DNA from: Mycolicibacterium gadium
GTDB lineage: Bacteria; Actinomycetota; Actinomycetes; Mycobacteriales; Mycobacteriaceae
DNA: 64,000 nucleotides
Direction of reading: 5' to 3'
Assembly (NCBI RefSeq): GCF_010728925.1
Contig: NZ_AP022608.1
Location: forward strand, 4,712,001 to 4,776,000
A program made the position numbers and the translations under genes. This document shows, piece by piece, positions 10,896 to 19,677 of the stretch; within the stretch, counting starts at the first letter, position 1, and every line of letters begins with the position of its first letter. The notes beneath the pieces were generated by a model. The model was not told where the DNA came from. It did no database searches and saw nothing but the letters and a program-made list of their open reading frames with translations.

Positions 10896-12056
10896 GTAGT
10901 CAGGCTGGCTGACGTGCAGGATGTGGTTGCCGGGGAACCAGTGAAACGCGCAGCGATCCCAGTGCTCCCATAGCATTTCGGCCTGCTCCGGCGGCGCCAG
11001 CCGATCACCGAGACCGGTGATGATCAGCCGCCGGTCCTTGGGAACCAGAGGCTCGTAGTTCAGCGGCGACGAGAACCGTGCCGCGGCCTTGGTGAGCTCT
11101 GAGTCGGTGTTCGAGAGCAGGCTCCGCAGTTGGACGACCTTGTTGGCGGGGAACCATTCGTCGACGGTTTGATCGGGCGCGACGACGGGGACGTTCGGAA
11201 TGACCGCCTGGATCCGGTCGTCGACGCTGGCGATCAGCGCAGAGGTGTAGCCGCCCAACGACATCCCAGTCAGACTGATCCGGTCGACGCCGGTGAACTC
11301 CAGGTAGTCGATGATCGACCTGAAGTCGTGCACGGCCTGTGCCATGGCTTCTGCGAAGCCGGAGAAGCCGTTCGCGAAGAAACCGTAACCGCTGAATGGC
11401 GAGCCTTTTTCGGCGCGGCTGCCGTGGAATGGCATGGTGTACAACAGGACATCGTAGCCGGACCGGTAGAACCACGGCAGCGAGAAGAACAGTCCGTTGA
11501 ACAGATACGGCGAACCCATGAAGCCGTGAATCACGCACAGTGTCGGGTGGGGCCCGTCGTCGTGGCGCCAGTGCTGGGCGTGCACCACATTGTTGCGGGT
11601 GAAGCCTCGGCACTGTTCACGCAACGCCGGATTGACGGCTTCGAAGCTGCTGTCGAATCGGATGTTGTGCACGTTGCCCTTGGCGATCCACTCGGCGATC
11701 GGACTGGCTGGGCGTGACGCGACCCGCGGCACCTCCGTCGGCGCGGGAAAGGACAACGTGGGATCTTTCGCCGAAGCCAGTTCGGCGTAGAACCTCAATT
11801 GATTTTGTTCGGCCCGCGCTCGGCTGCCGCGCAGCCCCCCGACGAGCGTCGGCAGCATCGTCGTCGCGAGCAGCGAGGCGATGGCGGTGCGCAGGGCGAT
11901 GTCGGCCACTGCGGACGAGTCCACGATGAGTCGCTGGCGCAGTGTGAGATCGGCGCGACGCGGGAGTCCCTGGACGGTCGCGTCAGCCCCGGGGACGTCG
12001 GGAACGGGAATGGGCGGATCCACCGGGGTGGTGTCCGAAGTGGTCACGTTCCGCAT
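10851..12056 (-). CDS. Alpha/beta-hydrolase (Rv0293c-like)
   Basis: A 401-residue protein with an alpha/beta-hydrolase fold. The visible triad is Ser266 in the nucleophile elbow GMSLGG, Asp351 (GLGDRLAPP) and His378 (PGNHILH), with the oxyanion-type HGFMGS stretch at residues 177-182. An N-terminal region of about 130 residues precedes the hydrolase core. Position directly downstream of eccE3 and length match M. tuberculosis Rv0293c. The substrate is unknown. The 3' end overlaps eccE3 tail to tail, and the 5' end is 26 bp from the divergent methyltransferase gene, so the two share a promoter region. Confidence 0.88.
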   Translation of the reverse strand: MRNVTTSDTTPVDPPIPVPDVPGADATVQGLPRRADLTLRQRLIVDSSAVADIALRTAIASLLATTMLPTLVGGLRGSRARAEQNQLRFYAELASAKDPTLSFPAPTEVPRVASRPASPIAEWIAKGNVHNIRFDSSFEAVNPALREQCRGFTRNNVVHAQHWRHDDGPHPTLCVIHGFMGSPYLFNGLFFSLPWFYRSGYDVLLYTMPFHGSRAEKGSPFSGYGFFANGFSGFAEAMAQAVHDFRSIIDYLEFTGVDRISLTGMSLGGYTSALIASVDDRIQAVIPNVPVVAPDQTVDEWFPANKVVQLRSLLSNTDSELTKAAARFSSPLNYEPLVPKDRRLIITGLGDRLAPPEQAEMLWEHWDRCAFHWFPGNHILHVSQPDYLRRMTRFMRDFMFD

Positions 12057-12082
12057 CGTAACCCGAGTGCAAGACTGGCCCC

Positions 12083-12844
12083 ATGTGGAATCCCGACGTC
12101 TATCTGACCTTCGCCGACCACCGCGGCAGGCCGTTCTTCGACTTGATGTCGCGGGTGGCGGCCGAATCGCCGCGGCGGGTGGTCGACCTTGGATGCGGTC
12201 CGGGAAACCTCACCGTCAGCCTGGCGCAACGCTGGCCTGACGCCACCATCGAGGCTTGGGACAGTTCACCGGAAATGGTGCAGGCGGCGCGTGAACGCGG
12301 TGTCGATGCCGATGTGGGCGATGTGGGCGATTGGGTGCCGCAACCGGACACCGACGTCGTGCTGACCAATGCGGTGCTGCATTGGGTGCCTGATCACGCT
12401 GAGCTGTTGGTCCGATGGGCCGGTCAGCTGTCAGCCGGAGCCTGGATCGCGATGCAGGTTCCTGGCAACTTCAACGCGCCGTCGCACGAGGCCGTCCGCA
12501 CGCTCGCCCGCAGTGACCGGTGGTCAGAGTTGTTGCAGGACTTCCCGTTCCGCGAGGGCCAGGTCGACGACGCGGCAGGATATGCCGCGCTGCTCGCCGA
12601 CGCGGGCTGTCGGGTCGACGCGTGGGAGACGATCTATGTCCACGAGCTCAGCGGCGAGAATCCGGTGCTGCAGTGGATCACGGGAACGGCGCTGACGCCG
12701 GTGAAGAGCCGGCTCGACGAGGCACAGTGGCAGCAGTTCCGCGAGGAGCTGATCCCGATGCTCGACGAGGCCTACCCAAAGCGAGCGGACGGCACGACGT
12801 TCTTCCCGTTCCGCCGGATATTTGTTGTCGCACAGGTGAAGTGA
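12083..12844 (+). CDS. tam: Trans-aconitate 2-methyltransferase
   Basis: A 253-residue SAM-dependent methyltransferase that methylates trans-aconitate, a toxic side product of the citric acid cycle. The SAM-binding motif I is VVDLGCGPG at residues 33-41, followed by an acidic loop (WDSSPEM) and ALHWVPDH-like motif IV region. The sequence is close to Rv0294 of M. tuberculosis over its whole length, including the C-terminal FPFRRIF. It starts 26 bp from the divergent hydrolase gene. The stop is two bases from the stop of the convergent stf0 pseudogene. Confidence 0.92.
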   Translation: MWNPDVYLTFADHRGRPFFDLMSRVAAESPRRVVDLGCGPGNLTVSLAQRWPDATIEAWDSSPEMVQAARERGVDADVGDVGDWVPQPDTDVVLTNAVLHWVPDHAELLVRWAGQLSAGAWIAMQVPGNFNAPSHEAVRTLARSDRWSELLQDFPFREGQVDDAAGYAALLADAGCRVDAWETIYVHELSGENPVLQWITGTALTPVKSRLDEAQWQQFREELIPMLDEAYPKRADGTTFFPFRRIFVVAQVK

Positions 12845-12846
12845 GC

Positions 12847-13651
12847 TCAGGTCGGTAGCCCGTCGCGCTCCGCGTCGGCGCGGTAGCGGTCCACCCACAC
12901 GTCGGAGCGCTGGTCGGCCTGGCGCTCCAGCACCGGCGCTGGCGCCAGGCGGCGGTCCTGCCCAAGCGCTTCGAGGATGTCGCCGACGATCTGGGTGAGG
13001 TTTCGCCACAACACCGGATAGGCTACCTCGATGGGTGTGACGTCCTCGTCGTCGAACCAGCCGCGCCAACCCTTGTCCTGTTCCCGCAGCATCGTGACGA
13101 CGTGGGCGATCGCCCATGCGTGGTACTCGGCGCGGGAGTCGCGTCGTGGGTCGGGGCGTCCACGCCAGACGCGGGTCTGTACGGCGCGCCAGAACGAAAC
13201 GGCCTGAGAGACAACATCGGGGCGGTGAACGTACACCAGAACCGGGTCACTGCCGACGACTGCGCGAATCGACGCGAGTAGACCGTCGCCCTCACGGTCC
13301 GGCAGGCCCGCCGCGCGTTGTCGCAGCAGCGGTGTCTGATTCCACATCAACTTGCCGCCCCAGATCCCGTTCGGCGTGCGACCGACGGTTTGGATGTAGT
13401 CACGCCAGATCTCGGGCGGCGCGAGATCCGGCTTGCCTTCGTCCAGCGGATCGAGCAGGCGAAGAATCGACTCGTCCTCCACATCGGCGAACCACTGACG
13501 TGGTTGCGGCGACATGCTCGTGGTGGGCAGGTACTGGAAGAACTCCTGCGGCTCTCCCGCTACACCGGTCGCCCGTAGCGATTCGACCAACAGGCGTGCT
13601 GCCGCTGCGTTGCGACGCGAGCACCAGGTAGGCCGTTGGATGGGACGACAT
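12847..13651 (-). pseudogene. stf0: Trehalose 2-sulfotransferase Stf0, frameshifted
   Basis: Stf0 transfers sulfate from PAPS to trehalose, the first step towards sulfolipids. From ATG 13651 the first 19 codons read as Stf0, including the PAPS-binding loop SQRSGST. The match then moves to another frame ([18 protein letters not shown] onwards), where it continues to the natural C-terminus QRDGLPT-type end. The break is at 13593-13594 (CC on the minus strand): removing one C restores ACG-CTG-TTG-GTC-GAA and a full protein of about 267 residues. An alternative 281-codon frame starting at 13692 exists but has an unrelated N-terminus without the PAPS loop. Either the gene is inactive in this strain or the base is an assembly error. 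Neighbours (tam, sulfatase) match Rv0294-Rv0296c. Confidence 0.87.
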
Positions 13652-13718
13652 ACGCGTGAGCCTAACTGCATTCGAATTGCCTTGCACGACAAGGCTTTAA
13701 GAATCGCAGTGACGAAAA

Positions 13719-15092
13719 CTATTGTCTGGAGCTCTCCTCCTCCTCGATACCTCGTTGGGATGCGATGGCGGAGCGGCTGATCACCGACGGGCCGTGAATT
13801 CGCAAATAGGTTTCGGTGTACCGCTGCGCGATTCGGGTACCCGCGAACTCCGACGGGATGACGTCATTGGTCTTGTCGCGCCAGTCGTTGAGCAGCAGCG
13901 CGAGGTCGTTCGCGATGGCCTCTGCTTTGTCGGAGGCGTCGGGTCCGAGCAGGTTTCGGACTTCGGTGGGATCGTCCTGCAGGTCGTAGAGTTCGCGCGT
14001 AGGGCGCGGCGACTGGGTCAGCGGCGCAACCGCCTGTCCTGGCGCGCTTTCGGCGATGTCCCACGGCAGATCGAGCAGCGGGCGTGCGGCGTAATTCTCG
14101 ATGTAGCTGTATTCCTTCGTGCGGACGGCTCGGATCGGGTCGAAAGAATCGTGGTACGTCTTGGTGGTATAGACCTCGGTGCGCGCAGGCGCCGTCTGAG
14201 CGTGACGCAGGTTGTCGGCGTGCGAGATTCCCTCGACGTCGGCCGGGATGTCCACGCCGAGCAGACCGAGCAGCGTTGGCACCAGATCGACGCCGCTGAA
14301 CAGTTCGTCGTAGAGCCGTGGGCCGATCGCCGCGTCGCGTGGTGGCCGCACGATCATCGCGATCCCGGTGCCAGCGTCGTACAGAGTGGACTTGGCGCGG
14401 GGGAGCGCAGGTCCGTGGTCGGTCATGAACACCACCCAGGTGGTGCGGTCGAGTCCGGTCTCCGCGAGGGTGTCCAACAATCGGCCGACGGCGGCGTCGG
14501 CGACGGTGATCGAGCCGTAGAACTCGGCGAGGTCCTGCCGGATGTCAGGTGTGTCGGGCAGGTAATCGGGCACGGTGACCGTCGACGCATCGGACGGTTC
14601 GTACCGTTCGCGCGGGTAGGGGCGGTGCGTCTCGAAGAAACCTGCGGTGAGAAGGAATGGCTGGGCAGGTGGGGCGGTGAGCCAATGCGCGGCCCGGTCG
14701 ACGACGTATTCGCAGTACGAGTTCGATACGTCGAATTCGTCGAAACCGAGCCGCGGCGGATGTGACGTCTCGTGTTGCATGCCGAATAGTGCGGTGTACC
14801 AACCGGCTTCGGACAGCAGGTGGGGGAGTGTGCGGATGCCCGTCCGATACTCCCAGCCGTGGTGGGCGAGGCCGACCAACCCGTTGCTCTGCGGGTATCG
14901 GCCGGTGAAGAGCGAACCGCGCGATGGAGAGCACAGCGGAGCGGTGGCGTGCGCGTGGGTCAGCAGAAAGCCCTCGACGGCGAGTTGGTCGAGCCGCGGG
15001 CTGGATACGTCGTGGTGGCCGTAGACGCCGAGATAGCGGCCCAGATCGTGCCAGTGCACGATCAGCAGGTTGTCTCGTCTCGGTTCGGTCAC
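13719..15092 (-). CDS. atsG: Sulfatase (AtsG / Rv0296c-like)
   Basis: A 457-residue arylsulfatase-family hydrolase. The formylglycine signature CSPSRG with the modifiable Cys at residue 54 is intact, followed by the [12 protein letters not shown] consensus. Metal-binding residues are visible in the N-terminal VHWHDLGRY region and in TDHGPA further on. The start chosen is GTG 15092, preceded by GGAGGG at a 7-base spacing, giving [10 protein letters not shown], the same N-terminus as the M. tuberculosis homologue. An in-frame ATG 30 bp upstream is less likely. The gene lies next to stf0, so it might act on sulfated trehalose or related sulfate esters; that link is inference. Confidence 0.9.
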   Translation of the reverse strand: MTEPRRDNLLIVHWHDLGRYLGVYGHHDVSSPRLDQLAVEGFLLTHAHATAPLCSPSRGSLFTGRYPQSNGLVGLAHHGWEYRTGIRTLPHLLSEAGWYTALFGMQHETSHPPRLGFDEFDVSNSYCEYVVDRAAHWLTAPPAQPFLLTAGFFETHRPYPRERYEPSDASTVTVPDYLPDTPDIRQDLAEFYGSITVADAAVGRLLDTLAETGLDRTTWVVFMTDHGPALPRAKSTLYDAGTGIAMIVRPPRDAAIGPRLYDELFSGVDLVPTLLGLLGVDIPADVEGISHADNLRHAQTAPARTEVYTTKTYHDSFDPIRAVRTKEYSYIENYAARPLLDLPWDIAESAPGQAVAPLTQSPRPTRELYDLQDDPTEVRNLLGPDASDKAEAIANDLALLLNDWRDKTNDVIPSEFAGTRIAQRYTETYLRIHGPSVISRSAIASQRGIEEEESSRQ

Positions 15093-15252
15093 GCAGCGTC
15101 CCTCCGTGGCTTGTCGGTCCACCGAACAGGCCGCCGCGCGGATTCCGCAACCCTTTGACTCAATGCGAGCAAGTTATCCCCAATGGCGGTTTTGTCCACA
15201 GGTTGTGTTGAGCTGCTGGTTCGCGGTCGATGGTCCGATTAGTGTCGAACCT

Positions 15253-16875
15253 ATGTTCGATGGACTCGTTGAGGCGGCCACCCACAGCCGCGGTGGCGCG
15301 GCGGTAGGGGCGTGGGCGCGGGTGGAGAACGCCGCCTGCGCGCGACGGCTGTTCGCGACCGCCGAGGAGCTCGAACGGATGTGGGCCGCCGACGGCTCTG
15401 AGGAGCGGGAGCAGTGGTGTCTGGACAACTGGGGTGCGGTCGCGGCGTCGGTAGCCGCCGCGCAGAACGTCTCTTTGGGGGTGGCCTCGCATCAACTGCT
15501 CATCGCCATCGGGTTGCGCGAACGGCTCCCGCGGGTGGGTGAGGTGTTCGCCGCCGGGGCGATCACCTACCGGCTGGTGTCCGCGATCGTGGCCCGCACC
15601 CGCCTGATCAGCGATCCCGACACGATGGCCAAAGTCGACACCGAGATCGCCGCCGCGGTCCAAGACTGGGGATCGCTGTCAGCGCACAAGACCGAAACCC
15701 AGATCGACTACTGGGTGCATCGCTATGACCCCGCCGCGGTACGGCGCGCCGAACACTCCGCCCGCAACTGCCATGTCGACATCCACGACCCCGACGACGG
15801 ATCAGGTGTGGTGTTCATCGAGGGCCGGCTCATCGTCACCGACGCCGAGGCCCTCGACCAACGGTTGGACGCCATGGCGCGCACGGTGTGCGAGCGCGAT
15901 CCGCGCACCCTGGACCAGCGCCGCGCCGCGGCACTCGGCGCGCTCGGGCACAAAGCCGACCGGCTGGCCTGCTTATGTGATCACCCCGACTGCCCGGCAA
16001 AAGACGCTCAATCCAGCGCGGTGGTGGTCCATGTGATTGCCCACGAGGAGTCACTGACCGACGACACCCCGGCCCAGTTGGACGGCGAAAAACCGGTGGA
16101 TCCAGATCGCAAACCGCTCTCGGAGATGACCTGGCGCGAAGCCCTCGCCCCGACACCGTGGACACCGGTCATCGCGGCCACCCCACCGGCGCTGGTCCTG
16201 GGTCGCGGGATGCTGCCCGCCCCGCTGTTGGCCGCCAAAATCGCGGGTTCGGCGAAGATCGTCCCGATCGTGCATCCGGGCAACACGCCACCCGAGCCGC
16301 GCTATATCCCCTCGGCGGTGTTGGCGACGTTTGTGCGGTGCCGCGATATGACGTGCCGGTTCCCGGGCTGCGATCATCCCGCCTATGGCTGCGATATCGA
16401 CCACACCATCGCCTACCCGCACGGCCCGACACAGGCCTCGAACCTCAAAGTTCTCTGCCGAAAACACCACTTACTCAAAACCTTCTGGGGCTGGCACGAC
16501 CAACAGCACCCCGACGGCACCGTCATCTGGACGTGCCCGCAGGGCCAGACCTACACCACCTATCCCGGCAGCCGACTGCTGTTCCCCACCCTGTGCCGCC
16601 CCACCGCGCCCGTCCGGGGTCACCGCTCCACCCCGCCCACCACCGACCCAGCGCGCGGGCTGGCCATGCCCCGACGCACCACCACCCGAGCCCAGAACCG
16701 CACCCAAGCCATCAACGACGAACGCCGACACAACCAAACACTGATCCACACCGAAGCCGAACAACGCGCCCGCAATCAGCACAACCCAGGCGACAGTCCC
16801 GAAAACGACTGCGACAACACCTACTTCCCCACCCGGCCACGACCCCCAAGCGACCACGACCCAGCACCATTCTGA
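15253..16875 (+). CDS. DUF222 / HNH endonuclease domain protein (13E12 family)
   Basis: A 540-residue protein of the mycobacterial 13E12 repeat family. The N-terminal half is the DUF222 region, alpha-helical with GVASHQLLIAIGLRERLPRV-like sequence. The C-terminal half holds an HNH nuclease motif: CRFPGC, then DIDHTIAYPHGPT, an Asn in ASNLKVLC, and CRKHH, which supplies metal-binding Cys and His residues. The tail is Thr/Arg/Pro-rich. ATG 15253 was chosen because the family starts MFDGLVE or similar; the open frame upstream is spacer. Such genes occur in many copies in mycobacterial genomes and can be mobile or recombination-prone. Its biological role is unknown. Confidence 0.9.
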   Translation: MFDGLVEAATHSRGGAAVGAWARVENAACARRLFATAEELERMWAADGSEEREQWCLDNWGAVAASVAAAQNVSLGVASHQLLIAIGLRERLPRVGEVFAAGAITYRLVSAIVARTRLISDPDTMAKVDTEIAAAVQDWGSLSAHKTETQIDYWVHRYDPAAVRRAEHSARNCHVDIHDPDDGSGVVFIEGRLIVTDAEALDQRLDAMARTVCERDPRTLDQRRAAALGALGHKADRLACLCDHPDCPAKDAQSSAVVVHVIAHEESLTDDTPAQLDGEKPVDPDRKPLSEMTWREALAPTPWTPVIAATPPALVLGRGMLPAPLLAAKIAGSAKIVPIVHPGNTPPEPRYIPSAVLATFVRCRDMTCRFPGCDHPAYGCDIDHTIAYPHGPTQASNLKVLCRKHHLLKTFWGWHDQQHPDGTVIWTCPQGQTYTTYPGSRLLFPTLCRPTAPVRGHRSTPPTTDPARGLAMPRRTTTRAQNRTQAINDERRHNQTLIHTEAEQRARNQHNPGDSPENDCDNTYFPTRPRPPSDHDPAPF

Positions 16876-16893
16876 GCGCAACCCCTGCCCTCT

Positions 16894-17376
16894 CTAGGGG
16901 TGGTAGGGCACTCCGACCGCGCGGAAGACGTATTCGGGTGGGGCGTCGAAGGCCAGCGACCGACGGGGTATGCGCGCCAGGATCTCGGGCGGTATCGGTG
17001 ACTTGTACTGGAGCGAGAGCTCACCTTCGCACCGAGGGTCCACTGCTGCGATGTTGACCTCGAGATGCAGGCCCGTCTCGGTGATGTCGGCGGTCACCGT
17101 GCCCGATTGTGGTGCGCTCCAGGGCTGATCGATGGTGCGGCCCGCCAGCTTCGGCACCGTAGACAGCGTGCCGAGGACCCGCTGATTGGTGAGGACCAAC
17201 GAACCGACATAGCTCGCCACGTTCCCATGAGCGCGCTTGCCGGGGATCTTGCCACTGAATCTTCGAGTGACCGGGACGTACTCGGCCAAATAGATGACCC
17301 CCTCCGCCTCTACCTCGGCCCGCAGTTCAGCGGGCAGCCCGCCGATGCGCAACAGCTTGCGCAGAAACACCGCCAT
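16894..17376 (-). CDS. Hypothetical protein
   Basis: A 160-residue protein with no recognised family. It has no signal peptide or membrane segment. The N-terminus is basic (MAVFLRKLLRI), and the rest is predicted beta-rich, with alternating hydrophobics such as GSLVLTNQRVLGTL, reminiscent of PH-like or GRAM-like domains; this is only an impression. The C-terminus FDAPPEYVFRAVGVP is repeated in a gene remnant immediately upstream (17391-17496), showing that a second copy once existed here. The gene is convergent with the DUF222 gene (18 bp between stops). Confidence 0.7.
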   Translation of the reverse strand: MAVFLRKLLRIGGLPAELRAEVEAEGVIYLAEYVPVTRRFSGKIPGKRAHGNVASYVGSLVLTNQRVLGTLSTVPKLAGRTIDQPWSAPQSGTVTADITETGLHLEVNIAAVDPRCEGELSLQYKSPIPPEILARIPRRSLAFDAPPEYVFRAVGVPYHP

Positions 17377-17390
17377 AAAGGCACCGTAGC

Positions 17391-17496
17391 TCAGCCGCGG
17401 GGTATGCCGAGCACGCTGTAGACGAACTTCGGCGGGACATCGAACGGCACGTCCGCGACCTCCAGCAGCAGGCCGGACTCCGAAAGCGTGGTACAG
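17391..17496 (-). pseudogene. Remnant of a paralogue of the 16894 gene
   Basis: About 33 codons in one frame ending at a TGA (17391-17393) resemble the C-terminus of the neighbouring hypothetical protein. The SESGLLLEV block corresponds to TETGLHLEV, and FDVPPKFVYSVLGIP corresponds to FDAPPEYVFRAVGVP. About 31 residues between these blocks are missing. Nothing similar is found further upstream, where the PAP2 gene begins at 17505 on the other strand. The fragment looks like the stump of a tandem duplicate that lost its 5' part and an internal piece. Confidence 0.6.
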
Positions 17497-17504
17497 CTAT
17501 CTAT

Positions 17505-18176
17505 ATGACTTCCAGGACGCGTTGGCTCCTGGTGAGCGCCGTGGCTGCCGTCGCGGTATACGCACTGATGTGGCTTGGCATCACCTCGGGATGGGCCTGG
17601 TTGACGGCCATGGACTCGGCGGCTCTCGACCCCGCCTACCGCTACGGCTCCAAGCATCCGGCCTGGGTGACGGCATGGGACATTTTCTGTACCGTGCTCA
17701 GCCCCAACACCTTTCGTCTGGCCGGCCTGGTCGTCGTCATCGTCGCGCTGTGGCGCCGCAATTGGCGGCTCGTGGGTTTCGTCATGCTCACCGCAGGGCT
17801 GTCGGGCCCACTGATCGAGCTTACGAAAAACCTCGCCGATCGCCCGCGCCCCCCGACGGCACTGGTATCCGCCTATTCGCAGTCATTTCCTTCCGGTCAT
17901 GCGCTCGGCTTGATGGTCGGTGTGCTCGTGCTCCTGTCGGTCGTCTGGCCCTTTGTGCGGCCACGGCTGCGGTGGTGGGTGGTCGTGCTGGGCGCGTTGA
18001 TCGTCGTCACGATCGGCATCGGTCGCGTCGTGCTCAATGTGCACCACCCCTCCGACGTCATCGCCGGATGGGCCTTGGGCTACGCCTATTTCGCCGTCTG
18101 TCTAGCGGTACTTCCTCCCTGGGTCAGCGTCACGGCAGCGGACGAAACACGGGAAGAACTCGATATCGAACCTTGA
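17505..18176 (+). CDS. PAP2-family membrane phosphatase (Rv0308-like)
   Basis: A 223-residue integral membrane protein with about six hydrophobic helices and the three phosphatase motifs of the PAP2 superfamily: KNLADRPRP (motif 1), FPSGHAL (motif 2) and GRVVLNVHHPSDV (motif 3, catalytic His and Asp). Such enzymes remove phosphate from lipid phosphates such as phosphatidic acid, undecaprenyl pyrophosphate or decaprenyl-phospho-sugars at the outer face of the membrane. The substrate here is unknown. Position matches M. tuberculosis Rv0308. The last 47 bp overlap the convergent gene, which also carries a PAP2 domain. Confidence 0.88.
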   Translation: MTSRTRWLLVSAVAAVAVYALMWLGITSGWAWLTAMDSAALDPAYRYGSKHPAWVTAWDIFCTVLSPNTFRLAGLVVVIVALWRRNWRLVGFVMLTAGLSGPLIELTKNLADRPRPPTALVSAYSQSFPSGHALGLMVGVLVLLSVVWPFVRPRLRWWVVVLGALIVVTIGIGRVVLNVHHPSDVIAGWALGYAYFAVCLAVLPPWVSVTAADETREELDIEP

Positions 18177-19620
18177 AACTGGCGTCGGTGCATTCGGTGC
18201 TGACTTCGCCGTCGTGAGCCAAAATCGTTGAACCGTCTACGGCATTGAACTCGAATTCGGGCACTCGCATCTCGTGATAGAGCGGGCTGCGCACCAATCG
18301 GCCCAGCGCCAGTGATACGAGAATGCGCAGCCTGCTGAACTTGCGACCGGTCTCGAGAATGCGGACGTCCATCAAACCGTCGTCCATCCGGGTTCGGCGC
18401 GACGGGGCGAACCCGGACGGCAGGTATGTCGAATTGCCAAGGAAGAACAGCGAAGTCTGCAAGTTCTTGTTGTCGTAGCGGATTCGAACGGGCTCATCTC
18501 GCCATAGCGTGTGGAACATCGCGTAGATACCAGCGAGCGGCTTGCCGATCTTGTGCTCGAGTTTTTCTCGTGTTTGGACGAACTGCGGATAGGCACCGAT
18601 GCTCGCGGTGTTGACCACCATGTGTTTCTCGTTGAGGCACACCACGTCGACAAAGGCGACGCTGCCCCGCCGGATCGCCTCGGCCGTCTTGGCCACGGTG
18701 TCGCAATCGATGTCCTTCGCGAAGTGATTGAACGTGCCGCCCGGGAAGACCGCCAGGGGTAGCCCGGACTCAATCGCGACGCCTGCGCCACACGACACCG
18801 TTCCGTCGCCGCCTCCGACGGCGAGAACCTCGGCCCGGTCGGCCGCGGCGCGCAAGACGACCTCGAGGTCGTCCCCCTCGTCCAACTCGACGATCTCAGC
18901 TGCCGGCAGGGCTTCTCGCACCTCCGCCACCACACGTGCACCGGTGCCGCTGCCCGACGCGGGATTGATCACCAGCACGACCCCCTCACCCTCTGGGCGA
19001 GCGGGCGTTTCCAGTCGGAGCGGATCCGCGGTCGGAATCTTCGTGGGCACGGTCGGTGGCACGATCCGCGCCCCGACTACAGCGATGGCGGCACCGATGC
19101 CGAAGCCGGCGAACACGTCGCCCGGATAGTGCGCGCCGGTCGCCACCCTGGACAGGCCCACCAGCCCTGCCAGCAGGGCGAGTCCGAGTCCGAGCGGCGG
19201 GTTCTCGAGGCCCACACCGACCGCGAACGCGGCCGCGCTCGCGGAGTGGCCCGACGGTAGCGAATTCGATGTCGGGACCCGCCTGCTCTGTCTGGCTAGT
19301 GGTACCAGCAGGCGACTGGGACGAGGCCGCTTCCAGATCCGCTTGGCGACCTGGTTGGTCACCAGACTGGTCACACCGAGAGTTATGACGCCACGCGCCG
19401 CACCACGCCGCGAGGCTCGGTGCCGTGTCGCGGTCAGCCCGGCCGCGATGGCGAACCACAGCTTCGAATGGTCCGCGGCGCGGGTCAGTCGCGGCATCAG
19501 CGAATCGAGCAGGGGACTGGGCGACTCGGCGATGGCTTCGAACACCTCGCGGTCCAGCGTCCCGAGGCCCTCTCCGATTTGGCGGATACCTCGATGACGA
19601 CGAATGGGGAGGAGTTCCAT
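18130..19620 (-). CDS. Bifunctional PAP2 phosphatase / diacylglycerol kinase-like protein
   Basis: A 496-residue fusion. The N-terminal part (about residues 1-205) is a PAP2 phosphatase with KRIWKRPRP, SLPSGHSAS and SRVATGAHYPGDV motifs and several membrane helices. The C-terminal part (about 215-496) is a lipid kinase of the diacylglycerol kinase catalytic family, with the nucleotide-binding NPASGSGTG and GGGDGTV motifs. Such proteins could interconvert lipid phosphates, for example phosphatidic acid, phosphatidylinositol-type or polyprenol intermediates; the substrate is unknown. The ATG at 19620 lies 20 bp from a perfect palindrome in the divergent promoter shared with the ArsR-type regulator, so it may be controlled by it. 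Confidence 0.88.
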   Translation of the reverse strand: MELLPIRRHRGIRQIGEGLGTLDREVFEAIAESPSPLLDSLMPRLTRAADHSKLWFAIAAGLTATRHRASRRGAARGVITLGVTSLVTNQVAKRIWKRPRPSRLLVPLARQSRRVPTSNSLPSGHSASAAAFAVGVGLENPPLGLGLALLAGLVGLSRVATGAHYPGDVFAGFGIGAAIAVVGARIVPPTVPTKIPTADPLRLETPARPEGEGVVLVINPASGSGTGARVVAEVREALPAAEIVELDEGDDLEVVLRAAADRAEVLAVGGGDGTVSCGAGVAIESGLPLAVFPGGTFNHFAKDIDCDTVAKTAEAIRRGSVAFVDVVCLNEKHMVVNTASIGAYPQFVQTREKLEHKIGKPLAGIYAMFHTLWRDEPVRIRYDNKNLQTSLFFLGNSTYLPSGFAPSRRTRMDDGLMDVRILETGRKFSRLRILVSLALGRLVRSPLYHEMRVPEFEFNAVDGSTILAHDGEVSTECTDASFKVRYRVLPVFRPLP

Positions 19621-19639
19621 GCCGCTAATCTATCCACGG

Positions 19640-19663
19640 CCTTGACAAATTATTTTGTCAAGG
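19640..19663. promoter_or_regulatory. Perfect palindrome, likely ArsR operator
   Basis: The inverted repeat is CCTTGACAAA-TTAT-TTTGTCAAGG, with 10-bp arms and a 4-bp spacer. TTGACA, a good -35 hexamer, occurs inside each arm, one on each strand. The site lies 14 bp before the ArsR ATG (19678) and 19 bp before the start of the divergent PAP2/kinase gene (19620), so a bound dimer could block both directions. Confidence 0.75.
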
Positions 19664-19677
19664 ACAAGGATGGCCCC

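Noticed and set aside
13692..13692. Alternative start giving an uninterrupted 281-residue sulfotransferase
   Set aside because: This N-terminus is unrelated to Stf0 and lacks the PAPS loop, whereas the expected N-terminus is present in the neighbouring frame.
15253..16875. DUF222/HNH gene as a homing endonuclease or IS transposase
   Set aside because: No intron, intein or terminal repeats were seen; this is an ordinary member of the 13E12 family.
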